A stretch of 64,000 nt of DNA from Aliivibrio fischeri ATCC 7744 = JCM 18803 = DSM 507 (GCF_023983475.1 NZ_CP092712.1:868001-932000), one strand, 5' to 3'; shown: positions 27,311 to 39,506, numbered from the stretch's first letter. The notes: generated from the letters alone by a model not told the origin. Numbers and translations are program-made.

Positions 27311-30127
27311 ATGCAGAATAGCGTGATGAAGGCATGGCTCGAGTCTTCACATTTAGCTGGCGCTAATGCAACGTACGTAGAAGAACTCTACGAACTCTAT
27401 CTCAGTGACCCGGAAATCGTTAGTGACGAATGGCGAGAAGTTTTTGATGCGCTGCCAGTAAATCAAGCTGGTACAGCAGAGCAAGCTCATACTCCTGTTC
27501 GTGATTATTTCCGTCGTCTTGCGAAAGAAACCAAGCAATTTAGCGCTCAAGTTAACGATCCAGACGTAGATGCTAAGCAAGTTAAGGTACTGCAACTTAT
27601 TAATGCATACCGTTTCCGTGGGCATCAAAATGCAAATCTCGATCCACTAGGTTTGCAAATTCATGAATATGTTGCTGAATTAGAACCAGCATTTCATAAC
27701 TTAACCGATGAAGATTTCTCAGAAACGTTCAACGTTGGCTCTTTTGCTTCAGGCCAAGAGACAATGAAACTTTCTGATTTGTATGATGCATTACGCAGCA
27801 CTTATTGTGGTTCTGTTGGTGCAGAATATATGCATATTACTAATACAGAGGAAAAACGTTGGATCCAACAACGTCTAGAATCTGTAGCAGGTAAGCCATC
27901 TTTTACTTCTCAAGAAAAGCTCACATTCCTAGAAGAGCTCACGGCTGCTGAAGGCCTTGAACGCTATCTTGGTGCTAAGTTCCCTGGAGCGAAACGTTTC
28001 TCACTGGAAGGTGGCGATGCCATGGTTCCTATGGTGAAAGAGTTAATTCGTCATGCGGGTTCGTGTGGTGGTAGAGAAGTCGTTATTGGTATGGCTCACC
28101 GTGGCCGTTTAAATATGCTAATCAACGTACTTGGCAAAAAGCCACAAGATTTATTCGATGAATTTGCTGGAAAGCATGGCGATTCATGGGGTACAGGTGA
28201 TGTTAAGTATCACCAAGGTTTCTCTTCTGATTTCGCAACTCCGGGTGGAGATGTGCATTTAGCATTGGCTTTCAACCCATCTCACTTAGAAATTGTAAAC
28301 CCAGTAGTTATTGGTTCGGTTCGTGCTCGCCAAGATCGTTTAAACGATAAAGCGGGTGATAAAGTAATTCCTATCACTATTCATGGTGATTCTGCTATTG
28401 CAGGGCAAGGCGTGGTAGCTGAGACATTTAATATGTCACAAGCTCGTGCTTTCTATGTGGGTGGTACGATTCGCATTGTCGTGAATAACCAAGTTGGTTT
28501 TACCACATCAAATCCGAAAGATACTCGTTCAACTCAATATTGTACTGATATTGCAAAAATGGTTCAGGCACCAATATTCCATGTGAATGCAGATGATCCT
28601 GAAGCCGTTGCTTTTGTCACACGAATTGCATTGGATTACAGAAACGAATTCAAACGTGATGTAGTGATTGATTTAGTGTGTTATCGCCGCCATGGCCATA
28701 ATGAAGCTGATGAGCCAAATGCAACGCAACCATTGATGTATCAAAAAATCAAAAAACACCCAACACCACGTAAATTGTATGCGGACGCATTAATTGAGCG
28801 CCAAGATCTTGAGTTAGAAACGACAACTCAACTGATTAATGAGTACCGAGATGCACTAGACCATGGTGAAGTTGTGGTGAAAGAGTGGCGTCCAATGAAA
28901 CTACATAATGTAGATTGGTCACCATTTATTGGTCATGATTGGAATATGGAATGGGAGAACGAATTCAATAAAGAGCGCTTAGTTGAGCTTGGTCAGCGAA
29001 TTTGCCAATACCCAGAAAGCCATAAATTACACAGCCGAGTAAATAAGTTATACAACGATCGTATGTCAATGATTGCTGGAGAAAAAGCAATTGATTGGGG
29101 TATGGCTGAAACATTAGCTTATGCGACGCTTGTTGATGAAGGTAAGCGTATTCGTATTACTGGCCAAGATTCTGGTCGTGGTACTTTCTTCCATCGTCAT
29201 GCAGTACTACATAATCAATCTGATGCAAGTACATACGTACCGCTATCAAATGTTCATGATAAACAAGGTCCATTTGAAGTTCATGATTCTGTTTTATCAG
29301 AAGCTGCCGTATTAGCGTTTGAGTATGGTTATGCAACGGCAGAACCGAGTGGTTTAACGATTTGGGAAGCGCAATTTGGTGATTTTGCTAACTGTGCTCA
29401 AGTTGTTGTGGATCAGTTCATTTCTTCAGGTGAGCAAAAGTGGGGCCGTATGTGTGGTCTAACTATGCTGCTACCGCACGGTTATGAAGGTCAAGGTCCT
29501 GAGCACTCTTCTGCACGTTTAGAGCGTTATTTACAGCTTTGTGCTGAACAAAATATGCAAGTGGTTGTGCCATCAACACCGGCGCAAGTTTATCACATGT
29601 TACGTCGTCAAGTGGTTCGCCCAATGCGTCGTCCATTAGTGGTAATGTCACCTAAATCTTTACTACGTCATCCATTATGTACATCAACACTTGAAGAGCT
29701 TGCTGAAGGTAACTTCCAGTCAGCGATTCCTGAGATTGATGCGTTAGATCCTAAACAAGTCAAACGAGTTGTTTTCTGTTCTGGTAAGGTTTATTTCGAC
29801 CTTCTGGAACAACGTCGAACGAATGAACAGAATGACATTGCAATTGTTCGTATTGAACAACTGTACCCATTCCCTAAAGAAGACGTAGAAGCAGCAATAG
29901 CTGAATATACAAATGTTGTTGATTATGTTTGGTGTCAAGAAGAACCTCAAAACCAAGGTGCTTGGTATTCAAGCCAACATAACTTCCGCTCAGCATTACC
30001 TGATGGTGCGATTCTACATTATGCAGGACGCCCAGCATCTGCTTCGCCAGCAGTAGGTTATATGTCGGTGCACGTGAAACAACAAAAAGCGTTAGTAGAA
30101 GACGCTCTGACCCTAGATAAGAACTAG
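27311..30127 (+). CDS. sucA: 2-oxoglutarate dehydrogenase E1 component
   Basis: The thiamine diphosphate-dependent decarboxylase of the 2-oxoglutarate dehydrogenase complex. The 938-residue protein (E. coli 933) has the N-terminal SucB-binding region ([23 protein letters not shown] at the start, split by me only for reading), the active-site [11 protein letters not shown] near residue 260, [15 protein letters not shown] near 360, and a C-terminal transketolase-like domain ([19 protein letters not shown] near 720). It precedes sucB by 19 bp. No promoter is obvious between sdhB and sucA beyond the hairpin region. Confidence 0.97.
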   Translation: MQNSVMKAWLESSHLAGANATYVEELYELYLSDPEIVSDEWREVFDALPVNQAGTAEQAHTPVRDYFRRLAKETKQFSAQVNDPDVDAKQVKVLQLINAYRFRGHQNANLDPLGLQIHEYVAELEPAFHNLTDEDFSETFNVGSFASGQETMKLSDLYDALRSTYCGSVGAEYMHITNTEEKRWIQQRLESVAGKPSFTSQEKLTFLEELTAAEGLERYLGAKFPGAKRFSLEGGDAMVPMVKELIRHAGSCGGREVVIGMAHRGRLNMLINVLGKKPQDLFDEFAGKHGDSWGTGDVKYHQGFSSDFATPGGDVHLALAFNPSHLEIVNPVVIGSVRARQDRLNDKAGDKVIPITIHGDSAIAGQGVVAETFNMSQARAFYVGGTIRIVVNNQVGFTTSNPKDTRSTQYCTDIAKMVQAPIFHVNADDPEAVAFVTRIALDYRNEFKRDVVIDLVCYRRHGHNEADEPNATQPLMYQKIKKHPTPRKLYADALIERQDLELETTTQLINEYRDALDHGEVVVKEWRPMKLHNVDWSPFIGHDWNMEWENEFNKERLVELGQRICQYPESHKLHSRVNKLYNDRMSMIAGEKAIDWGMAETLAYATLVDEGKRIRITGQDSGRGTFFHRHAVLHNQSDASTYVPLSNVHDKQGPFEVHDSVLSEAAVLAFEYGYATAEPSGLTIWEAQFGDFANCAQVVVDQFISSGEQKWGRMCGLTMLLPHGYEGQGPEHSSARLERYLQLCAEQNMQVVVPSTPAQVYHMLRRQVVRPMRRPLVVMSPKSLLRHPLCTSTLEELAEGNFQSAIPEIDALDPKQVKRVVFCSGKVYFDLLEQRRTNEQNDIAIVRIEQLYPFPKEDVEAAIAEYTNVVDYVWCQEEPQNQGAWYSSQHNFRSALPDGAILHYAGRPASASPAVGYMSVHVKQQKALVEDALTLDKN

Positions 30128-30146
30128 AAAGTATAGGAAAACGGAT

Positions 30147-31358
30147 ATGACAATCGAAATTCTGGTTCCAGATTTACCTGAATCTGTAGCAGACGCTACT
30201 GTAGCAACATGGCATAAACAGCCTGGTGATGCAGTTGAGCGTGATGAAATACTTGTAGACATTGAAACGGACAAAGTGGTTCTTGAAGTACCAGCGCCAG
30301 AAGCAGGAGTACTAGAAGCCATTTTAGAAGATGAAGGTGCAACGGTTCTTTCTAAACAACTTCTTGCGCGCATTAAGCCAGGTGCTGTTGTTGGTGAGCC
30401 AACGACTGATGTAACAACGGCAACTGAATCATCTCCTGATAAACGTCATACAGCGTCTTTATCAGAAGAAAGCAATGATGCATTAAGTCCAGCGGTTCGT
30501 CGTCTATTAGGTGAGCATGATATTGCTCCATCTGATGTGAAAGGCACAGGTGTTGGTGGTCGCATTACACGTGAAGATGTTGATGCACATATTGCAGCAT
30601 TGAAAGCCGCGCCAAAAGCAGAAAAAGCAGCAGATAAGCCAGCAGAAGCATTAGCTCATCGTAGCGAAAAACGTGTACCGATGACTCGCCTTCGTAAAAC
30701 AGTAGCCAATCGTCTACTTGAAGCGAAGAACAGCACAGCGATGTTAACGACGTTTAATGAAGTAAACATGAAACCTATCATGGATCTTCGTAAGCAATAT
30801 AAAGATCAATTTGAAGAGCGTCATGGCACACGTTTAGGCTTTATGTCTTTCTATGTGAAAGCGGTAACAGAAGCATTGAAGCGTTACCCAGAAGTGAATG
30901 CGTCAATTGATGGTGATGATATCGTTTATCATAACTACTTTGATATTAGTATGGCAGTTTCAACTCCTCGTGGGTTAGTTACTCCTGTACTGAAAGATTG
31001 CGATACGCTTGGATTTGCTGATATTGAAAAAGGCATTAAAGAGCTAGCAATTAAAGGTCGTGACGGTAAATTAGCAGTAGAAGATTTAATGGGCGGAAAC
31101 TTTACCATTACTAATGGTGGCGTGTTTGGTTCATTAATGTCGACGCCTATTATCAATCCACCTCAAGCTGCAATTTTAGGTATGCATAAAATCCAAGATC
31201 GTCCTATGGCGGTTGATGGTAAGGTAGAAATTTTACCAATGATGTATCTAGCATTGTCTTACGATCACCGTTTAATTGATGGTCGTGAATCAGTAGGTTT
31301 CTTAGTAACCATTAAAGAGTTACTTGAAGATCCTGCTCGTTTATTACTAGATGTTTAA
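30147..31358 (+). CDS. sucB: Dihydrolipoamide succinyltransferase (E2 of 2-OGDH)
   Basis: Core of the 2-oxoglutarate dehydrogenase complex, transferring succinyl groups to CoA. The 403 residues comprise one lipoyl domain (about 1-77, lipoyl lysine in [11 protein letters not shown] near residue 43), a peripheral-subunit-binding domain (about 110-150: [13 protein letters not shown] ... GRITREDV), an Ala/Lys-rich linker and the catalytic acetyltransferase domain with active-site His in [11 protein letters not shown] near the C-terminus. It ends 152 bp before sucC, with a hairpin between. Confidence 0.97.
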   Translation: MTIEILVPDLPESVADATVATWHKQPGDAVERDEILVDIETDKVVLEVPAPEAGVLEAILEDEGATVLSKQLLARIKPGAVVGEPTTDVTTATESSPDKRHTASLSEESNDALSPAVRRLLGEHDIAPSDVKGTGVGGRITREDVDAHIAALKAAPKAEKAADKPAEALAHRSEKRVPMTRLRKTVANRLLEAKNSTAMLTTFNEVNMKPIMDLRKQYKDQFEERHGTRLGFMSFYVKAVTEALKRYPEVNASIDGDDIVYHNYFDISMAVSTPRGLVTPVLKDCDTLGFADIEKGIKELAIKGRDGKLAVEDLMGGNFTITNGGVFGSLMSTPIINPPQAAILGMHKIQDRPMAVDGKVEILPMMYLALSYDHRLIDGRESVGFLVTIKELLEDPARLLLDV

Positions 31359-31381
31359 ATATAACTCTTAGTAACAAACAA

Positions 31382-31405
31382 AGGCTGCCATGCTCACGGC
31401 AGCCT
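31382..31405 (+). other. Hairpin in the sucB-sucC gap
   Basis: AGGCTGCC (31382-31389) / GGCAGCCT (31398-31405) with an 8-nt loop. Only CTTATT follows, a poor T tract, so it is probably a partial terminator or a 3'-end stabilising structure that tunes sucCD against sucAB. Confidence 0.6.
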
Positions 31406-31510
31406 CTTATTCAACTTCATTATTGGATAAAAAATAGAAAGAGACCTTAGAGCCTCTTAGGACATTAAAAATTCCCATAAAAGGGAATAACATAAAATGG
31501 ATAGAACATA

Positions 31511-32677
31511 ATGAACTTACATGAATATCAAGCAAAGCAGCTCTTTGCAGAATTTGGCCTTCCTGTACCCGAGGGTTATGCTTGCGATACACCTCAAGAA
31601 GCTTTTGAAGCTGCAGGCCGTATTAGCACGGCGAAAAAAGTAGTTAAGTGTCAAGTACACGCTGGTGGCCGTGGTAAAGCGGGCGGTGTTGAACTGCATG
31701 ACACAAAAGAAGGCGTTAAAGAATTTGCACAAAAATGGCTAGGTAAAAATCTAGTTACTTTCCAAACTGATGCCAACGGCCAACCTGTATCAAAAATTTT
31801 AGTCGAAGAAGCATCAAATATTGCGAATGAATTGTACTTAGGTGCAGTTGTCGATCGTGCATCACAGCGTATTGTATTTATGGCATCGACTGAAGGTGGC
31901 GTTGATATTGAAAAAATTGCTGAAGAAACACCAGAACTGATACATAAAGCGGCGATCGATCCTCTTGTTGGTCCTCAAGCATACCAAGGTCGTGAACTGG
32001 CATTTAAATTGGGTTTAGAAGGCGATCAAATTAAGCAGTTTGTTAAAATCTTCATGGGCTTAGGTAATATGTTTGCTCAGTACGATTTAGCGCTTCTTGA
32101 AATCAACCCATTAGTGGTTACTGCTGAAGGTAGCCTTCTATGTCTTGATGGCAAAATCAACATTGATTCAAATGCGATGTACCGTCAACCTAAGCTTCGT
32201 GAAATGCACGATCCATCTCAAGAGGATGAGCGTGAAGCGCATGCTGCTCAGTGGGAATTAAACTACGTAGCACTTGATGGCAGCATTGGCTGTATGGTTA
32301 ATGGTGCGGGTCTTGCGATGGGTACGATGGATATCGTAAATCTACACGGTGGCCAACCAGCTAACTTCCTTGATGTAGGTGGTGGTGCAACAAAAGAGCG
32401 TGTAACTGAAGCGTTCAAAATTATTTTATCAGACAGTAATGTTAAAGCGGTTCTCGTAAACATCTTTGGTGGTATTGTTCGTTGTGATCTAATTGCAGAT
32501 GGCATCATTGGTGCTGTTGAAGAAGTGGGTGTTGAAGTTCCTGTTGTTGTTCGCCTTGAAGGTAACAACGCACCACTAGGTTCACAAAAACTGGCTGAAA
32601 GTGGCCTAAATATCATTGCGGCTACTTCATTAACTGAAGCGGCTGAAAAAGTTGTTGCTGCAGCGGAGGGCAAATAA
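31511..32677 (+). CDS. sucC: Succinyl-CoA synthetase beta subunit
   Basis: With SucD, makes succinate and ATP (or GTP) from succinyl-CoA. The 388 residues (same as E. coli) form an ATP-grasp domain starting [20 protein letters not shown], with [11 protein letters not shown] near 50-60 and the Mg/nucleotide segment [10 protein letters not shown] near 197, then the CoA-ligase domain with [13 protein letters not shown] near 321. Its stop TAA overlaps the sucD ATG by one base (TAATG), so the two are coupled. Confidence 0.97.
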   Translation: MNLHEYQAKQLFAEFGLPVPEGYACDTPQEAFEAAGRISTAKKVVKCQVHAGGRGKAGGVELHDTKEGVKEFAQKWLGKNLVTFQTDANGQPVSKILVEEASNIANELYLGAVVDRASQRIVFMASTEGGVDIEKIAEETPELIHKAAIDPLVGPQAYQGRELAFKLGLEGDQIKQFVKIFMGLGNMFAQYDLALLEINPLVVTAEGSLLCLDGKINIDSNAMYRQPKLREMHDPSQEDEREAHAAQWELNYVALDGSIGCMVNGAGLAMGTMDIVNLHGGQPANFLDVGGGATKERVTEAFKIILSDSNVKAVLVNIFGGIVRCDLIADGIIGAVEEVGVEVPVVVRLEGNNAPLGSQKLAESGLNIIAATSLTEAAEKVVAAAEGK

Positions 32678-33549
32678 TGTCTGTACTAATTAATAAAGAT
32701 ACAAAAGTTATCTGCCAAGGTTTTACTGGTGGTCAAGGTACGTTCCACTCAGAGCAAGCCATTGATTATGGAACGCAAATGGTTGGTGGTGTATCACCAG
32801 GCAAAGGCGGTCAAGTTCATCTTGGTCTTCCTGTATTTAACACGGTTCGTGATGCAGTTGAAGCAACTGGTGCTACGGCTTCAGTGATTTATGTACCTGC
32901 ACCTTTCTGTAAAGATGCAATCCTTGAAGCAATCGATGCGGGCATTAAGCTTATCGTAACGATTACAGAAGGCATTCCAACACTTGATCTTTTAGACGTT
33001 AAAGTTCGTTTAGATGCCGAAGGCGTAGTGATGATTGGTCCTAACTGCCCAGGTGTTATTACTCCTGATGAATGTAAGATTGGTATCATGCCGGGTCACA
33101 TTCATAAGAAAGGTAAAGTAGGTATTGTTTCTCGCTCTGGTACATTAACGTATGAAGCGGTTAAGCAGACAACTGACGAAGGCTTTGGCCAATCAACGTG
33201 TGTTGGTATTGGTGGTGATCCAATTCCAGGTTCAAACTTTATTGATATTCTAAAACTGTTCCAAGAAGATCCAGAAACAGAAGCAATCGTAATGATTGGT
33301 GAGATCGGTGGTACAGCAGAAGAAGAAGCGGCTGCATATATTAAAGCGAATGTAACTAAACCTGTGGTTTCTTATATTGCAGGTGTTACTGCGCCTCCTG
33401 GTAAACGTATGGGCCATGCTGGTGCCATTATCTCTGGTGGTAAAGGTACGGCAGAAGATAAGTTTGCAGCGCTAGAAGAAGCGGGCGTTAAGACAGTAAA
33501 AAGTCTTGCAGACATCGGTAAAGCACTAAGAGAAGTGACTGGTTGGTAA
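32677..33549 (+). CDS. sucD: Succinyl-CoA synthetase alpha subunit
   Basis: The 290-residue alpha subunit (E. coli 289) contains the Rossmann CoA-binding domain ([20 protein letters not shown]), the CoA loop [25 protein letters not shown], and the phosphorylated His in [11 protein letters not shown] near residue 247. It is the last gene of the sdh-suc block and is followed by a terminator. Confidence 0.97.
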   Translation: MSVLINKDTKVICQGFTGGQGTFHSEQAIDYGTQMVGGVSPGKGGQVHLGLPVFNTVRDAVEATGATASVIYVPAPFCKDAILEAIDAGIKLIVTITEGIPTLDLLDVKVRLDAEGVVMIGPNCPGVITPDECKIGIMPGHIHKKGKVGIVSRSGTLTYEAVKQTTDEGFGQSTCVGIGGDPIPGSNFIDILKLFQEDPETEAIVMIGEIGGTAEEEAAAYIKANVTKPVVSYIAGVTAPPGKRMGHAGAIISGGKGTAEDKFAALEEAGVKTVKSLADIGKALREVTGW

Positions 33550-33578
33550 TAAGTTAAACCAATACATGAATAACTCAG

Positions 33579-33610
33579 AAGCCATTTATAGAAATATGAA
33601 TGGCTTTTTT
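33579..33610 (+). terminator. Rho-independent terminator of sucCD
   Basis: Stem AAGCCATT (33579-33586) / AATGGCTT (33599-33606) followed by T-rich sequence. Confidence 0.8.
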
Positions 33611-33781
33611 AATATGTGACATTATGACATGTTTAGTTACATTTGGAGTGGTGAAAAAGAGTACAGGATTAAGATAACTATTTGATAAGATTCGGCGCTT
33701 TTTCTTTCTACGACTCTTATTTATATTACTCAAAGAATGAATAGCACGATTATTAATGGTTATTTTTATTTGAGACCTTTT

Positions 33782-35392
33782 ATGCAATTTAATACAAAAT
33801 CTAAGTATTTTATTATCTATGTAATTTTTTCGGCTGCAATGTTTGGTTCCATTATTATGGGGGCATACAACGTACGATTCACTTTAGAAACCAATAACGT
33901 AACACGTTTAGAAAACTTGCTAACCAATGCGAAAAACACCATTGCTACATTAGAAGAAAAAGTCGCAACAGGTGAATTGTCAGAAATTGAAGCTAAGCGT
34001 CTTGCAAGTGAATTGATGCAAAGTTATGCCTATTCCGATAATGAATATATTTGGATGACGGATGAAAAGTTAAACTTTTTAGCTGCGCCATTAGATCCTC
34101 AAATTATAGGTAAGCATTTCTCAGATATTGTTAGTAAAGAAGCAGAAACTCATATTATTAATAATTTAACCGTAGCTGGGCAAGTGATTACTTATTCATG
34201 GTTTACGACTCGTGAAAATGTCACAACAGAAGTGAAATCAATAGCAGTAAAAACAAAACTGTGGAATTGGTATTTAGGTAGTGGTGTTCAAGAGAAAAAA
34301 GTAAACGATACGTTTAAAGCATTCTTGTTTGAAGGGTTAACAATTGGTGTTGTTGTTAATCTGTTTATTGGATTAGTGATGTTTTTTGCGGTTCGAAAAT
34401 ACAACAAAACCTTAGGGAATGAGCCCGATGTCATTCTTAATGTTATTGACCGTATTTCTCGTGGCGATCTAAGTCACTTACCTGAAAAATCAATTGAAAA
34501 TGTTGGTATCTATGGCCGCATTCTTGATATGGCCTCAAATATCAAAGATCTAGTTAATGATATAACGGTATTAACAAAAGAGTTAAGTGACTCATCTCAT
34601 CATCTATCGGCTTCATCTCAAACAATGAATGTTAATGTGAAAACACAAACAGAACAGTTAGAACAAGCTGCTGTTGCCACAGATCAAATAGTTGTTAGTG
34701 TTAATGAAGTAACGAAAAGTGCTGTTCAAGCTACGGATTCAGCTCTGACCGTAAATAGTACATCAGCAGATTGCATTAGCACTATCGGTGACATGAATAA
34801 TGATATGCAACAACTGGCTGGAAATATTAAAGGTGTGGCTGGAGTTATCGGTAATTTACAAGTTGAAACCGAAAACATTGGCAGTATTTTAGATGTTATT
34901 CGAGGTATTGCCGATCAAACAAATTTACTGGCATTAAATGCTGCGATTGAAGCTGCACGTGCCGGTGAAAGTGGTCGTGGTTTTGCTGTTGTCGCTGATG
35001 AAGTTCGTTTACTGGCGAGTCGAACTCAAGACAGTACTGCTCAAATATCAGAAATGATTGCAGGCTTACAAGATGAAGCGGTTAAATCAGTGAACCTAAT
35101 GCAAAGTAATTCAGACGAAGCGCACACAATTGCTGAAAAAACAGTGGTAGCTCAAAATACAGTGAACTCTATCTTTGAATCTGTTTCTGTAATACAAACC
35201 ATGAACAGCCAAATATCAGCATCAACAGAAGAGCAATTAGTTGCAACAACGAACGTAAATCAGTTAATCACTGATATTAATATGTTTGCAAAAGATAATT
35301 TAACGGATGTGGAGTCAACAGCACAACAAGCTGAAAAACTTGGCTCCATGGCAGATGATTTAACAAGTATTGTAAATCGATTTAAATTATAA
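33782..35392 (+). CDS. Methyl-accepting chemotaxis protein with single Cache (sCache_2-type) sensor
   Basis: A transmembrane chemoreceptor. From ATG 33782 it has 536 residues: a first membrane helix (about 9-28), a periplasmic Cache-type sensor with [18 protein letters not shown] and the end segment [15 protein letters not shown], a second helix (about 185-205), a HAMP-like region and a long cytoplasmic coiled coil. The hairpin tip that contacts CheA/CheW reads [20 protein letters not shown] followed by [14 protein letters not shown]. An upstream in-frame ATG at 33737 would add 15 residues, but the shorter start places the first helix as usual; neither has a strong ribosome site. The ligand is unknown; Cache receptors of this class often sense small carboxylates. 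Confidence 0.88.
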   Translation: MQFNTKSKYFIIYVIFSAAMFGSIIMGAYNVRFTLETNNVTRLENLLTNAKNTIATLEEKVATGELSEIEAKRLASELMQSYAYSDNEYIWMTDEKLNFLAAPLDPQIIGKHFSDIVSKEAETHIINNLTVAGQVITYSWFTTRENVTTEVKSIAVKTKLWNWYLGSGVQEKKVNDTFKAFLFEGLTIGVVVNLFIGLVMFFAVRKYNKTLGNEPDVILNVIDRISRGDLSHLPEKSIENVGIYGRILDMASNIKDLVNDITVLTKELSDSSHHLSASSQTMNVNVKTQTEQLEQAAVATDQIVVSVNEVTKSAVQATDSALTVNSTSADCISTIGDMNNDMQQLAGNIKGVAGVIGNLQVETENIGSILDVIRGIADQTNLLALNAAIEAARAGESGRGFAVVADEVRLLASRTQDSTAQISEMIAGLQDEAVKSVNLMQSNSDEAHTIAEKTVVAQNTVNSIFESVSVIQTMNSQISASTEEQLVATTNVNQLITDINMFAKDNLTDVESTAQQAEKLGSMADDLTSIVNRFKL

Positions 35393-35395
35393 AAA

Positions 35396-35430
35396 TAAAA
35401 AGAGCAAGACGAAATCGTCTTGCTCTTTTT
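35396..35430. terminator. Bidirectional terminator between the chemoreceptor gene and znuB
   Basis: AGAGCAAGACG (35401-35411) / CGTCTTGCTCT (35416-35426), loop AAAT, with flanking A and T runs. Confidence 0.88.
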
Positions 35431-35486
35431 GTATGACTTCAATCAGGATGCACCGTTGGTTAAATCTTTATGTAAATCGGTATATT

Positions 35487-36272
35487 TTAACCTTTTACTT
35501 TTTTTAGCTGACTGAGCATAAATATCGCAGCACCAGAAACAACAACAGATGGGCCTGCAGGAGTATCATAATGCCAAGATAAGGCCAACCCAGCCATTAC
35601 TGCTACGCACCCGAATATAGATGCAAATACAACCATTTGTTCAGGTGAACGAGAAAATCGACGAGCGGTAGCAGCAGGGATAATTAATAAAGAAGTAATA
35701 ATTAACGCTCCCACAAACTTCATTGCAATGGCAATAACTAATCCAACCATCAACATTAAGACTAAACGCATTAATTCAACGTTAACCCCTTCAACTTGAG
35801 CCAACTCTTCACTGATTGTTGAAGACAGTAATGGTTTCCAAACAATAAAAATCAATCCTAATATAATAATGACGCCTGAATAGATATATAAAAGGTCATC
35901 ATAAGTTACCGCTAATAAATCACCGAATAAATATGACATTAAATCCACACGAACATTATCTAAAAAGCTGACAGCAACTAAACCTAGAGAAAGTGAACTA
36001 TGCGCTAAAATGCCCAATAGGGTATCGGTAGCAACAAGACGTTGCTTTTGTAATGTCACCAGTAATACAGCGATAGCAACACAGCAAATAACCAAAGCTA
36101 AATTTAGATTGATATCAAATAAGAAACCTAAAGATAAGCCGAGTAAAGAGGCGTGAGCTAATGTATCACCAAAATAAGCCATTTTACGCCAAACAACGAA
36201 TGAACCTAATGGACCTGCCAATAAAGCGATGCCTAATCCAGCGAGTAAAGCAGGAAGTAAAAATTCAATCAT
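35487..36272 (-). CDS. znuB: Zinc ABC transporter permease ZnuB
   Basis: The membrane permease of the high-affinity zinc importer, 261 residues (E. coli 261) with seven or more hydrophobic helices of the ABC-3 family. The start [43 protein letters not shown] (first part only is diagnostic) carries the conserved GDTLAHAS loop. It overlaps the end of znuC by 4 bp and is translated with it. Expected to be repressed with znuC by Zur from the site at 37067-37089. Confidence 0.95.
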   Translation of the reverse strand: MIEFLLPALLAGLGIALLAGPLGSFVVWRKMAYFGDTLAHASLLGLSLGFLFDINLNLALVICCVAIAVLLVTLQKQRLVATDTLLGILAHSSLSLGLVAVSFLDNVRVDLMSYLFGDLLAVTYDDLLYIYSGVIIILGLIFIVWKPLLSSTISEELAQVEGVNVELMRLVLMLMVGLVIAIAMKFVGALIITSLLIIPAATARRFSRSPEQMVVFASIFGCVAVMAGLALSWHYDTPAGPSVVVSGAAIFMLSQLKKVKG

Positions 36273-37039
36273 TGGTGTGCCTTTTTATTTTTGCTGCAGC
36301 ATGAACCATCACTTGGTTCTCCAGAAAGATCATGATTGTGATGATGTTCATGATGGTAAAACGCAAGTTGTTGATCTCGTTGTTGTCCAAACAGGGCAAT
36401 ATACTTTGGGTGTTTTGAAATGGATTCAGGAGCCCCTGAACAGCAAATATGATGCTGAAGGCAAATGACTTCATCTGTTTTTGCCATCACTAAATGTAAG
36501 TCGTGCGACACCATAAATACGGCACAGTTAAAACGGTGTCGAATAGATTCAATTAATGCATATAAACTGATTTGTCCTTGTACGTCGACACCTTGTGCAG
36601 GTTCATCTAGAACGAGTAAATCAGGGCGTTGTAATAATGCTCGCGCTAATAACACACGTTGCGATTCTCCGCCAGAGAGTTTATGCATATTGGAATTTAA
36701 AAGATGCTCTGCTTCAACAAGCTTTAAAGCACTAAGATGCTCCTGCTGGCTGTACTTACCGGCTAGTTTTAGAAAACCATGAACTGACAAAGGAAGCGAG
36801 TCGTTTAAATGCAATTTCTGAGGAACATAACCAATACGCAGTTTTTTTTCTTTTTTGATGGTTCCGCTTGTTGGTTTTTGTAGACCTAGGATAGTTTTTA
36901 CTAATGTCGACTTTCCTGCGCCATTAGGGCCAATCAAAGTAATGATCTTATTTGATTCAATAGAAAGAGAGACATTATCGATGACATGACGGTCATCAAA
37001 GACAACACAAACATCTTGTAAAGTGAGTAAAGTGGTCAT
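36269..37039 (-). CDS. znuC: Zinc ABC transporter ATP-binding protein ZnuC
   Basis: ATPase of the zinc importer, 256 residues. Walker A is GPNGAGKST (about 38-46), the signature motif [10 protein letters not shown] and Walker [11 protein letters not shown] follow in order, with the switch His in VSHDLHLV. The C-terminus is rich in histidine and cysteine ([11 protein letters not shown] and SCCSKNKK), as in other ZnuC proteins, and may bind zinc. It is divergent from znuA across an 88-bp gap holding a Zur box. Confidence 0.96.
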   Translation of the reverse strand: MTTLLTLQDVCVVFDDRHVIDNVSLSIESNKIITLIGPNGAGKSTLVKTILGLQKPTSGTIKKEKKLRIGYVPQKLHLNDSLPLSVHGFLKLAGKYSQQEHLSALKLVEAEHLLNSNMHKLSGGESQRVLLARALLQRPDLLVLDEPAQGVDVQGQISLYALIESIRHRFNCAVFMVSHDLHLVMAKTDEVICLQHHICCSGAPESISKHPKYIALFGQQRDQQLAFYHHEHHHNHDLSGEPSDGSCCSKNKKAHQ

Positions 37040-37066
37040 TTTTAAATAAGAGTCGTTTGCAATTAG

Positions 37067-37089
37067 TAAGTGTTATAATGTAACATTTT
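37067..37089. promoter_or_regulatory. Candidate Zur box between znuC and znuA
   Basis: The dyad TGTTATA-A-TGTAACA (37071-37085) closely resembles the Zur consensus of gamma-proteobacteria (TGTTATA-N-TATAACA). It lies midway in the divergent znuCB/znuA gap, so one site can repress both directions when zinc is plentiful. Confidence 0.82.
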
Positions 37090-37127
37090 AAAAATCCAAT
37101 CGCTATCACATTTTTTAAGAGACAAAA

Positions 37128-38021
37128 ATGACGAAAAGAATTCAATTCATATTGCTGTGTATATGTACCTTTTGGGGAGTAAATGCACAAGCAATGAGCG
37201 TATTATCTTCAGTAAAGCCGATTAATCTTATTGTACAGGAATTAACAGCAGGTGTAGCGACATCGTCATATTTAGTTCCAAGCGGCGCATCTCCTCATGA
37301 TTACGCATTACGCCCATCAGATATGAAAAAAATTAAGAACGCAGATACCATAGTTTGGTATGGAAATGATCTTGAACCTTTCCTTAGTAAAGTTCTAGAA
37401 AATAAAAAGAACATCATCACAGTAAGCCAATTTCCTTCTGTTGAATTTTATCATTTTGATAAGCACGATGAAGATGAGCACGCTCATGAAGGGCACCATC
37501 ATCACAATACAGACCCTCATTTTTGGTTAGGTCCGAAAGAAACTTTGGGCGTCGCAAAAGAGATAACCAAGCAACTGATTAAAATTGATCCATTGAATAA
37601 AGATCAATATCAGTCTAACCTTGCACAGTTTGAAAAAAAGTTAACACAGGTAGTGAAAACGATTTCAACTCAATTAGCCCCAGTGAAGAGTAAAGGTTAC
37701 TTTGTTTTTCATGATGCATATGGCTATTTTGAGCGTTATTTTGATATGAATAACTTAGGGCACTTTACGGTGAGTCCGGATAGAAAACCGGGTGCAAAAA
37801 CATTGATAAAAATAAAAAAATCACTGGTTTCTCAGCAAGCAGTATGTGTTTTTTCTGAACCTCAATTTGAGCCAGCAATCGTAATAACGATAACTCGCGG
37901 TACTGATGTTCATAAAGGTGAATTAGATCCTTTAGCCATACAGCAAGATGAAGTTCCGGGTGCTTATTTTAATTTCTTATTAACCATCAGTAACGAGCTA
38001 GAAAGTTGTCTAAATCAATGA
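37128..38021 (+). CDS. znuA: Zinc ABC transporter substrate-binding protein ZnuA
   Basis: Periplasmic zinc-binding protein of the ZnuABC importer, 297 residues. Residues 1-22 are a Sec signal peptide ending NAQA. The zinc ligands are expected at GASPHDYALRPSD (His near 56), DPHFWLGPKE and VFHDAYGYFERYF. The flexible acidic and His-rich loop (DKHDEDEHAHEGHHHHNTD, about 110-128) typical of ZnuA lies between the first two. The stop overlaps the start of mepM (ATGA), so the peptidase is co-translated. Confidence 0.96.
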   Translation: MTKRIQFILLCICTFWGVNAQAMSVLSSVKPINLIVQELTAGVATSSYLVPSGASPHDYALRPSDMKKIKNADTIVWYGNDLEPFLSKVLENKKNIITVSQFPSVEFYHFDKHDEDEHAHEGHHHHNTDPHFWLGPKETLGVAKEITKQLIKIDPLNKDQYQSNLAQFEKKLTQVVKTISTQLAPVKSKGYFVFHDAYGYFERYFDMNNLGHFTVSPDRKPGAKTLIKIKKSLVSQQAVCVFSEPQFEPAIVITITRGTDVHKGELDPLAIQQDEVPGAYFNFLLTISNELESCLNQ

Positions 38022-39358
38022 AGTATAAAGAAGTATTAGCAGCTCGAATTAATTCACTATCGAAAAGGCATAAGCTTGTTTTAATGTCTTTGTCTCTTTT
38101 TACGGTAGTCGTTTTTATTTGGGAACCGACACATAGTATTACTCAAAGTCTTTCGGAACCATCTCGAAGCACTGTGACATTGTCGAGTGAGAATCTACAA
38201 ACACTAGCAGATCAGAATAGTGAACCTGTAGAAACGATTTTTGATCCTAATGATCCAGAATTTAATGCCCCTAAAGATGAATTAGATAAGCACATTAATG
38301 CTGAAGATATCGTTCATTCACATACCGTTGATGCGGGTGAAACGTTAGGCGCTATTTTTAATCAATACGCATTATCTATTTCAGATATGTATGCACTTCT
38401 TGATGTAAATAAATCAGCGGCGAATATGCGAGTTGGTGTTGATCTTGAGTGGCAGCAAGATGAAGATGGAAAATTAACCGAGTTAAAAATCCATCGAAAC
38501 ATTAAAGATACGGATGTGTATGCTTGGAATGGTGAAAAATATACTTTCACTCAGATTGAAGAGAAGGGTGAGATAAAACCCGTATTCCTTTCAGGTAGAG
38601 TAACAAGTAATTTTTATAATTCAGCACGTTCAGCTGGGTTAACGCCTGGTCAAATCCAAACACTTGCAAAACAGCTCCAGTGGAAATTTGATTTTGGTAA
38701 AGAAGCTCGTAAAGGGGATCGATTTGCCGTTGAAATTGATAAAGAGTTTATCGATGGGAAAGCCGTTTCATCTGGTGATGTAAAGGCGGTGCTATACAAA
38801 AATGCAGGTCGTGATATCACACTAATTAAACACACTGATGGACATTATTATGATGTTCAAGGTCGTAGTTTAAATCGAGCATTAGAGCGTTTTCCTACTC
38901 ATCAACGCTACAGAATTAGTTCACCGTTTAATCCGTATCGTAAGCACCCTGTAACAGGAAGGATTTCTCCTCATAACGGTACCGATTTTGCTGCACCTGT
39001 GGGCACGTCGGTGTATGCCACGGGTGATGGGGTGGTTGTAAGAGCATTACACCATCCATTGGCTGGTAATTATATTATTATTAAACATGGTCGTGAATAT
39101 ATGACTCGCTATCTTCATTTAAGTAAGATCTTAGTGAAGAAAGGGCAAAAAGTATCAATGGGAGACAAGATAGCGCTAAGTGGTAATACAGGCCGTTCAA
39201 CAGGGCCTCACTTGCACTATGAACTAATTAAAAATGGTCGAGCAGTTAATGCTATGAAGGTACCTTTACCTCAGGCATCTCCAGTGAAAAGTGATGAGCG
39301 AGCTCGTTTTAAACAACAAGCTAAGCTAACGATTGAGGCACTGCAAGAGCAGGTCTAA
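38018..39358 (+). CDS. mepM: Murein DD-endopeptidase MepM (M23 family)
   Basis: A peptidoglycan hydrolase cleaving D-Ala-mDAP crosslinks to allow wall growth. From ATG 38018 (ATGA overlap with znuA) it has 446 residues (E. coli MepM 440). It shows an N-terminal signal anchor (about 18-36), an OapA/LysM-like region near 100-160 (HTVDAGETLGAIFNQY), a Csd3-like middle domain and a C-terminal LytM domain with zinc ligands in HNGTDFAAP (His and Asp) and HLHYEL. The family neighbour of znuA in enterics is also mepM; coupling cell-wall hydrolysis to zinc supply fits because the enzyme needs zinc. A longer frame from 38006 lacks support. Confidence 0.93.
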   Translation: MKYKEVLAARINSLSKRHKLVLMSLSLFTVVVFIWEPTHSITQSLSEPSRSTVTLSSENLQTLADQNSEPVETIFDPNDPEFNAPKDELDKHINAEDIVHSHTVDAGETLGAIFNQYALSISDMYALLDVNKSAANMRVGVDLEWQQDEDGKLTELKIHRNIKDTDVYAWNGEKYTFTQIEEKGEIKPVFLSGRVTSNFYNSARSAGLTPGQIQTLAKQLQWKFDFGKEARKGDRFAVEIDKEFIDGKAVSSGDVKAVLYKNAGRDITLIKHTDGHYYDVQGRSLNRALERFPTHQRYRISSPFNPYRKHPVTGRISPHNGTDFAAPVGTSVYATGDGVVVRALHHPLAGNYIIIKHGREYMTRYLHLSKILVKKGQKVSMGDKIALSGNTGRSTGPHLHYELIKNGRAVNAMKVPLPQASPVKSDERARFKQQAKLTIEALQEQV

Positions 39359-39383
39359 CTGTTCAGATAAACATAATTATATA

Positions 39384-39418
39384 AAGCCCTGCATATATTA
39401 ATATGACAGGGCTTTTTT
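39384..39418 (+). terminator. Rho-independent terminator of znuA-mepM
   Basis: AAGCCCTG (39384-39391) / CAGGGCTT (39407-39414), continued inward by CATAT/ATATG, followed by a T run. Confidence 0.88.
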
Positions 39419-39506
39419 ATATCCTTTATCTATGCATTGATTGCTATATAGACGGAGTTTTTCTATGATGTTGATACCCATTCTCTTTTCATTCTAAGGC
39501 GAGTAG

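Noticed and set aside
32263-32673. 136-codon minus-strand frame inside sucC
   Set aside because: Low-complexity Ser/Pro/Thr translation opposite a highly conserved gene; a shadow frame.
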